From SIG565 sp045601525 (GTDB lineage: Bacteria; Bacillota; Clostridia; Oscillospirales; Acutalibacteraceae), in NCBI GenBank assembly GCA_045601525.1, contig JAZRZR010000016.1:1-37418 (forward strand): a stretch of DNA of 37,418 nt, read 5' to 3'. Positions 22,307-28,772 of this stretch are shown here, in pieces (within the stretch, counting starts at the first letter, position 1; every line of letters starts with the position of its first letter). A program made the position numbers and the translations under genes. The notes under the pieces are model-generated. The model was not told the DNA's origin, ran no database searches, and saw only the letters and a program-made list of their open reading frames with translations.

Positions 22307-22834
22307 ATGAGTATATTATACACAAATAGACTTGTTTTGCGTCCCTTTAAAGAAACGGATGCTGAAGCAATGTATAAAAATTGGACCTTTGACAATCGCG
22401 TTGCAAAACACTGTAGATGGTATCCGCACGGTAATATAGAAATGACACAACAATTATTAAATATGTATCTTGAAGAAGCAAAAAAAGGCTTTGAGTACCG
22501 TTGGGCAATCTTATTAAATGGAAACGATGAGCCTATCGGTGCAATTGATGTTGTTGGAGTTTCCGAAGATAACAAAACAGCGACAATAGGTTATGTGTTG
22601 TCTTATAATTATTGGAACAAAGGTTATGCTACCGAAGCATTAAAAGAAGTAATAAAATATCTATTTGATAACGGATTCAATGTTATAAAAGCGGAACACC
22701 ATATTGATAATATTGCTTCTGGTAAAGTAATGGAAAAATGTGGAATGAAATACATAGGAGATTCTAAGGCACAGAAAAAATTTGGCTCGGATGAGTATTG
22801 TATAGTAAAACAGTACCAAATCAATAATATGTAG
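22307..22834 (+). CDS. GNAT-family N-acetyltransferase (RimJ/RimL type)
   Basis: A 175-aa acetyl-CoA-dependent acetyltransferase. It opens with LYTNRLVLRPFKETDAEAMYKNW, the RimJ/L N-terminal pattern. GAIDVVG (near 85) and IGYVLSYNYWNKGYATEALKEV (near 97-118) form the acetyl-CoA P-loop region. NVIKAEHHIDNIASGKVMEKCGMKYIG near 124-150 is the C-terminal signature. Substrates in this group range from ribosomal proteins to antibiotics and amines; none can be assigned. It is 13 bp after the four-helix-bundle gene, more AT-rich in codon choice than the nearby housekeeping genes, and inside the segment bounded by tRNA-Arg 3' ends, so transfer is likely. Confidence 0.88.
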   Translation: MSILYTNRLVLRPFKETDAEAMYKNWTFDNRVAKHCRWYPHGNIEMTQQLLNMYLEEAKKGFEYRWAILLNGNDEPIGAIDVVGVSEDNKTATIGYVLSYNYWNKGYATEALKEVIKYLFDNGFNVIKAEHHIDNIASGKVMEKCGMKYIGDSKAQKKFGSDEYCIVKQYQINNM

Positions 22835-22883
22835 TGGTTCGAACACATATGATAAAAAATAAAGGGGCATCGGATTTGTACTA

Positions 22884-22901
22884 CCTTTCAGCGCGCCAAA
22901 A
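22884..22901. repeat. tRNA-Arg 3'-end direct repeat, right copy (att-like)
   Basis: Exact copy of 21729-21746, followed directly by an independent terminator as expected for the original downstream flank of the tRNA. The bases before it (22863-22883) are only loosely like a T-arm. Confidence 0.75.
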
Positions 22902-22932
22902 AATCGGCTTGTTTTTACAAGTCGATTTTTTT
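22898..22932 (+). terminator. Terminator behind the right tRNA-Arg end
   Basis: AAATCGGCTTGT and ACAAGTCGATTT enclose a T-rich loop and are followed by TTTTT. It would end transcripts from the GNAT gene and insulate smpB. Confidence 0.85.
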
Positions 22933-22960
22933 AATGCCGTTTTTCGACAAACCTTTCCAC

Positions 22961-22989
22961 TTGACCAAAAAGGTGTGGTGTGTTATACT
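22961..22989 (+). promoter_or_regulatory. smpB promoter
   Basis: TTGACC (22961-22966), 17-bp spacer, TATACT (22984-22989), 34 bp before the GTG start. Confidence 0.8.
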
Positions 22990-23022
22990 ATTTTTCACGG
23001 AAATAATAAAGGAGGGATTTCG

Positions 23023-23481
23023 GTGGAAAACACAAAAACAATCACAACAAATCGTCAAGCCTTTCACGAGTATTTTGTGCTCGAGAGTTTCGAAGCCGGA
23101 ATCGCTCTTTCAGGCACCGAAATTAAATCTATAAGACAGGGCGGTGTTAACCTCAAGGATGCTTGGTGTAGTATTGACGATGGCGAAATGATTATCAAGC
23201 AAATGCACATAAGTCCTTATGAAAAGGGAAATATATTCAACAAACCGCCAACAAGAAACCGCAAATTGCTTTTGCACAAAAAGGAAATTTTGCGACTTTT
23301 CGGTCTTGTAAAACAACAGGGCGTAACATTGGTGCCGCTTTCCCTTTATTTCAAGGGTTCACTAGTTAAGGTGCAGCTTGGAGTTTGCAAAGGTAAAAAG
23401 CTTTACGATAAAAGGGCAGAGGCTGCAAAGCGTGACGCCGCCCGAGATATCGATAGGGCAATAAAAGAGAATAATAGATAA
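23023..23481 (+). CDS. smpB: SsrA-binding protein SmpB
   Basis: A 152-aa trans-translation factor that binds the tRNA-like domain of tmRNA and delivers it to stalled ribosomes. Motifs: RQAFHEYFVLESFEAGIALSG near 9-30, GTEIKSIRQGGVNLKDAW near 30-47, HISPYEKGN near 65, RNRKLLLHKKEI near 80, and the C-terminal tail GKKLYDKRAEAAKRDAARDI. The frame is open from 22834, but residues before the GTG at 23023 translate the tRNA repeat and terminator; AAAGGAGGGATTTCG precedes the GTG, which is the start. The partner RNA ssrA begins at the next base after the stop codon. Confidence 0.96.
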   Translation: MENTKTITTNRQAFHEYFVLESFEAGIALSGTEIKSIRQGGVNLKDAWCSIDDGEMIIKQMHISPYEKGNIFNKPPTRNRKLLLHKKEILRLFGLVKQQGVTLVPLSLYFKGSLVKVQLGVCKGKKLYDKRAEAAKRDAARDIDRAIKENNR

Positions 23482-23829
23482 GGGGTAGTAAAGGTTTCGA
23501 CAGGGGCTTTGAACTACGGTAAGCGAGTAGCGGTGCGGTCCCGCTATAAAAATCGCAAATTAAAAATTAACTGACAAAAATACAGTTGCTTTGGCTGCCT
23601 AATTAGGCGGCCCGTCCCTATAAAGAGTACTGCGGCTTTATCTGGGGCGTCGATTAGCAGTGAACGTGAATGCGCGAGCGTCTTGTAACGCATCATGAAT
23701 TAAAGGCTACTAAATTTGAACGGTTGATATTTGCTGTTCACTTTTGGGAAATCTAACAAATATCTGTACTCGGAGAAAGCTGTAGGAATAAACCTTTGGA
23801 CAGGGGTTCGACTCCCCTCTACTCCACCA
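23482..23829 (+). ncRNA. ssrA: Transfer-messenger RNA (ssrA)
   Basis: The tRNA-like ends are GGGGTAG (23482-23488) and CTACTCC plus ACCA (23819-23829), with a GGGGTTCGACTCCCC T-arm. The 5' end holds the typical AAAGGTTTCGACAGGGG. The tag frame ends DKNTVALAA then TAA (23573-23602), the usual -ALAA degradation tail. Going upstream in that frame, LTDK... is preceded by AAA and then TAA at 23561-23563, so the resume codon must lie after that TAA (the longest tag is KLTDKNTVALAA); a GCA two codons before the TAA cannot be the resume codon. Several pseudoknot-like stems lie between 23603 and 23780. It is immediately downstream of smpB. Confidence 0.93.
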
Positions 23830-23832
23830 AAT

Positions 23833-23879
23833 AAAACAAGAAGCACATCCGCAAGGGTGTGCGTCTTGTTTTGTTTTTA
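23833..23879 (+). terminator. ssrA terminator, copy 1
   Basis: AAAACAAGA(A)GCACA pairs with TGTGC(G)TCTTGTTTT around a TCCGCAAGGG loop, followed by GTTTTT. One internal mismatch. A second copy with a perfect stem lies at 24126-24174. Confidence 0.85.
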
Positions 23880-24125
23880 TTATATGTGGGGGGAGTCGAA
23901 CAAGGAAGGAGAAAGCCGAAGGATTTCGGAAGAAAACAGTCCGGTGGACTGTTTTCGCTGACGGGGCAACGAGCAAAGCGAGGCGATAGATGCGGTAGCA
24001 TCGGACAAACTCCCCTCTACTCCACCAGCCGAGGGGCTCGGCACCCAATACGTTCTAAAATCTTGTGCTAATCTAAAACTAGCGACTCGACCAAATAGTT
24101 CGTCTTTGGGTACTGTTGCTCCACC
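23880..24125. repeat. ssrA 3'-end duplication region
   Basis: No gene is visible. CTCCCCTCTACTCCACCA, the ssrA 3' end, recurs at 24009-24026, and a shorter version CTCCACCA closes the region at 24119-24126. A GGGGAGTCGAAC word at 23890-23901 is a near inverse of the ssrA T-arm and recurs as GGGGAGTTGAAC near 24186. Hairpins include GAAAACAGTCC-GGT-GGACTGTTTTC (23932-23956), GATGC-GGTA-GCATC (23989-24002) and CCGAG-GGG-CTCGG near 24029. This is best read as nested scars of elements integrating at the ssrA 3' end. Confidence 0.65.
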
Positions 24126-24174
24126 AAACAAAACAAGACGCACATCCGCAAGGGTGTGCGTCTTGTTTTGTTTT
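24126..24174. terminator. ssrA terminator, copy 2
   Basis: A perfect 19-bp stem (AAACAAAACAAGACGCACA and its reverse complement) around the same TCCGCAAGGG loop as copy 1, directly after a CTCCACCA. T-runs on both strands make it usable for the convergent amidase gene as well. It may be the original ssrA terminator, displaced by insertion. Confidence 0.8.
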
Positions 24175-24206
24175 GATTATATGTTGGGGAGTTGAACAAT
24201 AATGTA

Positions 24207-26210
24207 TCACTGTATCGACCTGAAATAATCAAGTATGCCCTCAACAATTGCTGTTGCCTTTTGGTCGTTTTTAGCGGCGCTTGTTATGCCGTTCCAGTCG
24301 TTTTTATTGCTCATAAAACCGTTCTCGGTAAGCACAATAGGGCAGTTTGTGTTCTTCATTAAGAAGAAATAGTGGAAATTTGTTGCATAATGATAATTGT
24401 AAATACCTGCATTTGCCGTTCTTGTGTCGATATAATCAATAGCCGTTTTAGAGAACGGGGTGAAATAGTAACCTGCAAAGCCGTGTGGTGAACTTTTTGT
24501 GTTTGCGTTATGGTGAATAGAAATAGCGTAGTGCGCATCTGCCGCCCGTAAATCAAGGGCTTGCTCATCATAATTCATATAGACATCGCTATCTCTTGAC
24601 ATTTGCACAGTAGCGCCAAGAGCAGTTAACTTGTCCCTTATAAGCCTTGCAAGATAAAGGTTGCGCTCGGCTTCGGTATTTGTATTGTTAAAACCTGCGG
24701 CACCTTGGTCTTTTCCGCCATGCCCTACATTGATATATATTTTAATGCCTTTTAGCGAGTCGTGATTTTCCATTTTTGCGGGGTTTAGGAACTCAAATGT
24801 AAGTTTGCCGTCATTGTCATAATAACAATCCCAACCGTAAAAACCACCTGTTTTATTGAGATATAAACGCAAAGTATAGTCGTTTGTGTTTTTGATTATC
24901 TCGGCTTTTTTGAAAATTGGGTGATTTTCGGGGATTTCAATATCACCGTTAAAAACTGTTGCATAGCAAAATGTTATATCTATATAAGAAAATGTAACAT
25001 TTGATATAAAATAGTCTTGATTATAAGGGTTCCTATAACTTTGATTTAGAATATCAAAGTAGAAGGGAGCTTTCCAAAGACAATCAAATTTCATTACCGA
25101 ATATTGTCCCTCGTTTTCAAAGGAAAGGGCGGTAATCTCATTGTGGTCGGGCAGGGTGCCGATTGAAACTGTTGCAACCTGACTTGCATAATTGGTGCCG
25201 GGCGAACAAATTTCGTAAATTCGTCTTCCGCAACGAAGCTTATAATAAGAATATTTGCCGTGGGTTACAAGACCTTCAGCGCAATAGTCCATAGTGCCTT
25301 CGGGAAGATAGTTAAGTGTTGGCCTTGACCAATCGTCAACCGTGTTTATATCAAAGGTTTCGGCTTTATAACGGGTAATCGTGGCGACAAGACCGGAGCC
25401 TACATCGGTGTATGAGCCGCCTTGAGGAGTAACCGAGGGGTCACTCGATTGGATAATACTGCTTTTCTTTACAGTAATATTTCCCGAATTAAAAGACTCG
25501 CTCATTCCGTTATAGGTGGCGGTGAATTTAACCTTTCCGAGAGAAACATCTTGTGTTGTGCCCTCAGGCAATGTAAAGGAAGCAACATATTCCACAAAGG
25601 TATCGCTTTTTACTTCACCCTCATCTTCTTGAGAAAGGTTTTTCTTTTGCATAGTAACGCTTGAGCCGTTAAAGGTAGCCGAAACATTACTGCCCGCACG
25701 GGCCATCGCACTCACAACAATTGTGGTACCGCTGCTGTAACTTTTATTTGTTGATGGCTCAAATGAACTGATAATTACATATCGGTAATTAACGGTATAG
25801 GTAATTGTTTGCTCTTTATGTACAAATGTAAAGGTGTTTTTTCCAACATTCAAATCAAGGGAAAGCGAAAACAAACCATCGGCATCATATTCAACATTAT
25901 TGCCGTTCATAGTAAGCACAGCGGTATTATCGCAAGAGCCGGTAAAGGTTATGTTCGGCTCGGTTGTGTTCACGGTAGTAGATTTTGGTGAGGTGATAAC
26001 TAAAAGCACTTCTGGCGGCTCTTCAACGGAGGAGGCTTCTTCCGAAGATGTTATTTCGGCTCCTGATGATTCGGGGAGAGATTCACCCGTTGGCACATTT
26101 TTTTGGCCGGTTTTAGAAAAAACGCATATACAAACTACCACCGCCGCTAATACAACTGCGGCAGCAAGAGTTATTATTTTATAGTTTTTAATTAAAAAGT
26201 CTTTTAACAT
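24207..26210 (-). CDS. Membrane-anchored N-acetylmuramoyl-L-alanine amidase
   Basis: A 667-aa cell-wall hydrolase. Residues about 12-31 form a single membrane anchor, followed by a Ser/Glu-rich linker. Around 65-250 are two Ig-like beta-sandwich stretches (PKSTTVNTTEPNITFTGSCD..., then SYSSGTTIVVSAMARAG). A middle region of about 230 residues resembles no family I can name. The C-terminal Amidase_3 domain (about 488-667) carries the zinc ligands: NVGHGGKDQGA, the Glu in NTEAERN, SIHHNA, and the catalytic Glu in LTENGFMSN. It cleaves the bond between MurNAc and L-Ala of peptidoglycan. The frame begins 5 codons upstream; the ATG at 26210 follows GGGGAGCACGGCG and is chosen. It is monocistronic. 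Confidence 0.9.
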   Translation of the reverse strand: MLKDFLIKNYKIITLAAAVVLAAVVVCICVFSKTGQKNVPTGESLPESSGAEITSSEEASSVEEPPEVLLVITSPKSTTVNTTEPNITFTGSCDNTAVLTMNGNNVEYDADGLFSLSLDLNVGKNTFTFVHKEQTITYTVNYRYVIISSFEPSTNKSYSSGTTIVVSAMARAGSNVSATFNGSSVTMQKKNLSQEDEGEVKSDTFVEYVASFTLPEGTTQDVSLGKVKFTATYNGMSESFNSGNITVKKSSIIQSSDPSVTPQGGSYTDVGSGLVATITRYKAETFDINTVDDWSRPTLNYLPEGTMDYCAEGLVTHGKYSYYKLRCGRRIYEICSPGTNYASQVATVSIGTLPDHNEITALSFENEGQYSVMKFDCLWKAPFYFDILNQSYRNPYNQDYFISNVTFSYIDITFCYATVFNGDIEIPENHPIFKKAEIIKNTNDYTLRLYLNKTGGFYGWDCYYDNDGKLTFEFLNPAKMENHDSLKGIKIYINVGHGGKDQGAAGFNNTNTEAERNLYLARLIRDKLTALGATVQMSRDSDVYMNYDEQALDLRAADAHYAISIHHNANTKSSPHGFAGYYFTPFSKTAIDYIDTRTANAGIYNYHYATNFHYFFLMKNTNCPIVLTENGFMSNKNDWNGITSAAKNDQKATAIVEGILDYFRSIQ

Positions 26211-26239
26211 CGCCGTGCTCCCCAAAAATAACTATAGAC

Positions 26240-26268
26240 ATTATAGCACAAAAAATGACATCTTACAA
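26240..26268 (-). promoter_or_regulatory. Amidase promoter
   Basis: On the minus strand TTGTAA (26268-26263), 17-bp spacer, TATAAT (26245-26240), 30 bp before the ATG. Confidence 0.75.
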
Positions 26269-26280
26269 TATTCGCACAAT

Positions 26281-26313
26281 AAAAAGATGGAACGAAATTC
26301 GTTCCATCTTTTT
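26281..26313 (-). terminator. Terminator of the sodium-pump operon
   Basis: AAAAAGATGGAACGAA (26281-26296) and its exact reverse complement (26298-26313) form a 16-bp stem with T-runs at either end, two bases after the stop of the small OadG-like gene. Confidence 0.9.
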
Positions 26314-26314
26314 A

Positions 26315-26443
26315 TTATTTTTTGCTTGTAAACTTATTTAGTAGGGCAGTAATAGCAATAATCAAAAGCATTACTATAAGGATAACGAGCATACCCTTGC
26401 CCATATAGGGGAGATTAGTAATAAAATTATAAGGGTTAAACAT
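26315..26443 (-). CDS. Minimal OadG-like gamma subunit of a sodium-pump decarboxylase
   Basis: A 42-aa open frame: MFNPYNFITNLPYMGKGM, then LVILIVMLLIIAITALLN as a single membrane helix, then KFTSKK. The pattern (short N-terminus, MGKGM at the membrane entry, one helix, LLNK with a basic tail) matches the membrane part of OadG/MmdD-type small subunits of sodium-translocating decarboxylases. The usual periplasmic/cytosolic tail is absent. GGAGGATAAATT precedes the ATG, 14 bp after the beta-subunit stop, and a perfect terminator follows. These subunits hold the beta pump to the carboxyltransferase. The assignment rests on position and pattern together. Confidence 0.8.
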   Translation of the reverse strand: MFNPYNFITNLPYMGKGMLVILIVMLLIIAITALLNKFTSKK

Positions 26444-26457
26444 AATTTATCCTCCTA

Positions 26458-27561
26458 TCAACCAAAGAAACTTAAAATCAAACCACCGGCGATAACCGAA
26501 GCAATCTGACCCGAAACATTAACTGCCATCGAGTGCATAAGCAAGAAGTTTTGATTATCTTCTTCAAGACCCAACTTGTGAACGATACGACCAGCCATCG
26601 GGAATGCTGAAATACCTGCAGCACCAATCATTGGGTTCATCTTCTTTTTAAGGAAGAGGTTTAGGAATTTAGCAAAGATTACTCCGCCTGCAGTATCAAC
26701 CACGAAGGCCACAAGGCCGAGACCCAAAATAAGAAGTGTTTCGGGGTTTAGGAATTCGGCATAGTGCATACGAGATGCAATTGTAATACCGAGGAATATT
26801 GTAACAAGGTTTGCAAGCACCTTTTGAGCAGTTTCTGAAAGTGAATTGAGCACACCGCATTCACGGATAAGGTTACCAAACATAAGGAAGCCTACAAGGT
26901 AAACCGATTCGGGAGCAATTATACCTGCAACAGCGGTGATAATGATGGGGAAGAGAATCTTTGTAAGTTTAGAAACCTGCTTGGGCTCGTAAGCCATACG
27001 GATTTGACGCTCTTTCTTTGTTGTGAGCAATTTGATAACTGGGGGCTGAATAATGGGCACTAAAGCCATATATGAATAAGCGGCAACCATTATAGCACCG
27101 ATATATTTTGAGTTAAGTGCTTGGGCAACAACGATTGATGTAGGACCATCGGCTGCACCGATAATAGCAATTGAAGCCGCATCGTTAATATCAAAGAACA
27201 TCGAAGCCATGCAAAGTGTGAAAAATATACCAAACTGTGCGGCGGCACCGAAAATCATAAGTTTAGGATTTGAGAGCAACGGACCAAAATCAATCATTGC
27301 ACCAATACCAATAAATAATATAAGGGGGAATAACTCATTTGCTATACCTGCATTGTAAAGGGTTGAAAGAGGACCTGCAAGCCCGTCCGCTCCAACAACA
27401 CCGGGGAGGTTTACAAGTATTGCACCGAAACCAATCGGCAAGAGCAAAGTCGGCTCCATTTCTTTCTTTATTGCCAAGAAAATAAGTACGCCGCCGATTA
27501 GCCACATAACAAGCATGCGCCAATCGAAATTAGTTATAAGGTTTTCCCATAACATTTCCAT
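26458..27561 (-). CDS. Sodium-translocating decarboxylase beta subunit (OadB/GcdB/MmdB type)
   Basis: A 367-aa integral membrane protein of the family that couples decarboxylation of carboxybiotin to Na+ export. Family motifs: FLAIKKEMEPTLLLPIGFGAILVNLPG near 27-52, LFIGIGAMIDFGPLLSNP near 83-100, IGAADGPTSI near 135 (the conserved Na+ site with D and S/T), GFLMFGNLIRECG, and GAAGISAFPMAGRIVHKLG near 315 (second Na+-site SAFPM.AR segment). The frame starts 7 codons upstream; AAGGAG plus 10 bases precedes the ATG at 27561. The alpha carboxyltransferase and biotin carrier subunits are not in the window, so the acid substrate cannot be assigned. Confidence 0.92.
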   Translation of the reverse strand: MEMLWENLITNFDWRMLVMWLIGGVLIFLAIKKEMEPTLLLPIGFGAILVNLPGVVGADGLAGPLSTLYNAGIANELFPLILFIGIGAMIDFGPLLSNPKLMIFGAAAQFGIFFTLCMASMFFDINDAASIAIIGAADGPTSIVVAQALNSKYIGAIMVAAYSYMALVPIIQPPVIKLLTTKKERQIRMAYEPKQVSKLTKILFPIIITAVAGIIAPESVYLVGFLMFGNLIRECGVLNSLSETAQKVLANLVTIFLGITIASRMHYAEFLNPETLLILGLGLVAFVVDTAGGVIFAKFLNLFLKKKMNPMIGAAGISAFPMAGRIVHKLGLEEDNQNFLLMHSMAVNVSGQIASVIAGGLILSFFG

Positions 27562-27580
27562 AATAAAAATACTCCTTAAC

Positions 27581-27613
27581 AAAAAAATAAACCCTTACCA
27601 ATACGGTAAGAGT
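27581..27613 (-). terminator. Leader terminator in front of the beta subunit gene
   Basis: On the minus strand ACTCTTACC and GGTAAGGGT form a stem with a 5-base loop, followed by TTATTTTTTT. It lies between the structured leader RNA and the gene's ribosome binding site, as a regulatory transcription terminator would. Confidence 0.8.
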
Positions 27614-27619
27614 CTTGCA

Positions 27620-27694
27620 TTTTAAGACGGTGGCGGGGCATAACCCGAATTGTCGCCACAGCCACGGCAAAGCCGCTAGCTACTCCCTCTAAAA
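27620..27694 (-). promoter_or_regulatory. Structured leader RNA, probable cation riboswitch
   Basis: On the minus strand TTTTAGA (27694-27688) can close the structure with TCTTAAAA (27627-27620). Inside are a GGGAGTAGC motif, hairpin 1 (AGCTAGCGGC-TTT-GCCGTGGCT, nine pairs with a one-base bulge), hairpin 2 (GTGGCG / CGCCAC closing an internal GGG-TTAT-GCCC), and then the terminator at 27613-27581. A second pairing, GTCTT with AAGAC, competes with the closing stem. The GGGAGTAGC word is reminiscent of cation riboswitches of the yybP-ykoY (Mn) and DUF1646/Na+-I kinds. Upstream of a sodium pump, Na+-I is the more fitting guess; I cannot confirm the class. Confidence 0.6.
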
Positions 27695-27702
27695 CTAAAA
27701 CA

Positions 27703-27731
27703 ATTATATACCTATTATTATATACTGTCAA
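27703..27731 (-). promoter_or_regulatory. Promoter of the leader RNA / sodium-pump operon
   Basis: On the minus strand a near-consensus TTGACA (27731-27726), 17-bp spacer and TATAAT (27708-27703). Transcription would start right at the base of the structured leader. Confidence 0.9.
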
Positions 27732-27834
27732 CAATAAAAAATGCTATCTTTGGTATAAAATCTGCTATTTTTTGCATATATGCAGAAAATATGCAATCGG
27801 AATAGTGCAATATATGTAATAATATGCGTGAATT

Positions 27835-27852
27835 ATTGCATAAATATGCCAA
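27835..27852. promoter_or_regulatory. Possible additional ARG-box-like site
   Basis: ATTGCATAAATATGCC (from 27835) shares the TGCAT...ATGC half-sites of the stronger boxes downstream but is a weaker consensus match. TGCATATATGCA at 27775-27786 is a shorter palindrome of the same words. The AT-rich upstream region is dense in such half-sites. Confidence 0.35.
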
Positions 27853-27865
27853 AAATAATAAAAAT

Positions 27866-27916
27866 AATAAATATTTATGCAAAACACTTGCATTTTAATT
27901 CATAAAGTGTTATAGT
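27866..27916 (+). promoter_or_regulatory. Transporter promoter with tandem ARG boxes
   Basis: The promoter is TTGCAT (-35, 27888-27893), 17-bp spacer, TATAGT (-10, 27911-27916). Box 2, CTTGCATTTTAATTCATA (27887-27904), matches the ARG-box consensus at 16 of 18 positions and covers the -35. Box 1 (27866-27883, AATAAATATTTATGCAAA) is a weaker match. They are 3 bp apart, centres 21 bp apart, the same geometry as at argG. ArgR control of this transporter is inferred. Confidence 0.75.
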
Positions 27917-27953
27917 ATAGACATACCAAATAATTCTTTTGGAGGTAAAAGAA

Positions 27954-28754
27954 ATGAAAAAGTTATTAGCATTTATTTTAGCAGTAATGATGGTTGCTGT
28001 TTGCTTCGCAGGTTGCGGCGGCGCTGATGGCATCAAAATTGGTGTTCAAACAACAACAACTGGTGACATCTACGCTTCGGGCGACTTTGGTGAGGATGCA
28101 GTTATTCGTTATGACAACGGCGCTTTAGCAGTAGAGGCTCTTAAAAACGGCAAGGTTGATTGCGTTATTATCGATAACGAGCCTGCAAAATCTTATGTAG
28201 CAGCAAACACAGGTCTTAAGATTCTCGAAACCGAGTATACAGTTGAAGATTATGCTATCTGCTTCCAAAAAGGTAGCGAATTAAAGGCTTCGGTTGATGC
28301 AGCTCTTAAGGCTTTGATTGATGATGGCTCTGTTAAGAAGATTGTTGATAAGTACATCAACGCATCAGGTGAAGCTCTTGTAGGCGTTCCTGTAACATTT
28401 GTTGATACTGATAAGCCTGACCTTGTAATGGCTACAAATGCTGAATTCCCGCCCTACGAGTACATCGATGGTGATAAGTACTACGGTATTGACGTTGAGG
28501 TTGCTAAGATTATTGCCGACAAACTCGGTTATGACCTTAAGATTGAAAACGTTGCATTCGATTCTATCATCCCCGGTGTTCAAACAGGTAAATACTCAAT
28601 GGGTATGGCAGGTATGACAGTTACTGAAGATAGACTTGAAAAGGTTGATTTCTCTTCTACATACGCTACCGGTATTCAGGTAGTTATTGTTAAAGAAGGC
28701 GGCAAAATCAATGTTATCGAGGACCTTGACCCCTACTATCTTCCTGCTGAATAA
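27954..28754 (+). CDS. Amino-acid ABC transporter binding lipoprotein, permuted domain order
   Basis: A 266-aa SBP_bac_3-type lipoprotein. Signal peptide 1-20 ends in lipobox CFAGC (Cys21). Residues 26-135 (GIKIGVQTTTTGDIYAS, YDNGALAVEALKNGKVD, IIDNEPAKS, ETEYTVEDYAI, IVDKYI) are what normally forms the second half of such proteins. Residues 155-256 (DLVMATNAEFPPYEY, GIDVEVAKIIADKLG, FDSIIPGVQTGK, MAGMTVTEDRLEKVDFS, IVKEG) are what normally comes first. The order is therefore swapped, joined by an approximately 20-residue linker (136-154). Both ligand-contact halves are present, so one complete site could form. Start ATG at 27954 follows GGAGGTAAAAGAA. The permease and ATPase genes follow. 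Polar amino acid, probably arginine or a relative, from the ARG boxes. Confidence 0.9.
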   Translation: MKKLLAFILAVMMVAVCFAGCGGADGIKIGVQTTTTGDIYASGDFGEDAVIRYDNGALAVEALKNGKVDCVIIDNEPAKSYVAANTGLKILETEYTVEDYAICFQKGSELKASVDAALKALIDDGSVKKIVDKYINASGEALVGVPVTFVDTDKPDLVMATNAEFPPYEYIDGDKYYGIDVEVAKIIADKLGYDLKIENVAFDSIIPGVQTGKYSMGMAGMTVTEDRLEKVDFSSTYATGIQVVIVKEGGKINVIEDLDPYYLPAE

Positions 28755-28772
28755 TTAGATTTCGCACAAAAC

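Noticed and set aside
22834..23022. Upstream extension of the smpB frame by 63 codons
   Set aside because: It translates the tRNA-Arg 3' repeat, a terminator and the smpB promoter; SmpB homology begins at the GTG at 23023.
23710..24143. Overlapping frames of 60-112 aa on both strands around the ssrA 3' end
   Set aside because: They translate ssrA, its terminators and their duplications; no family pattern and no credible starts.
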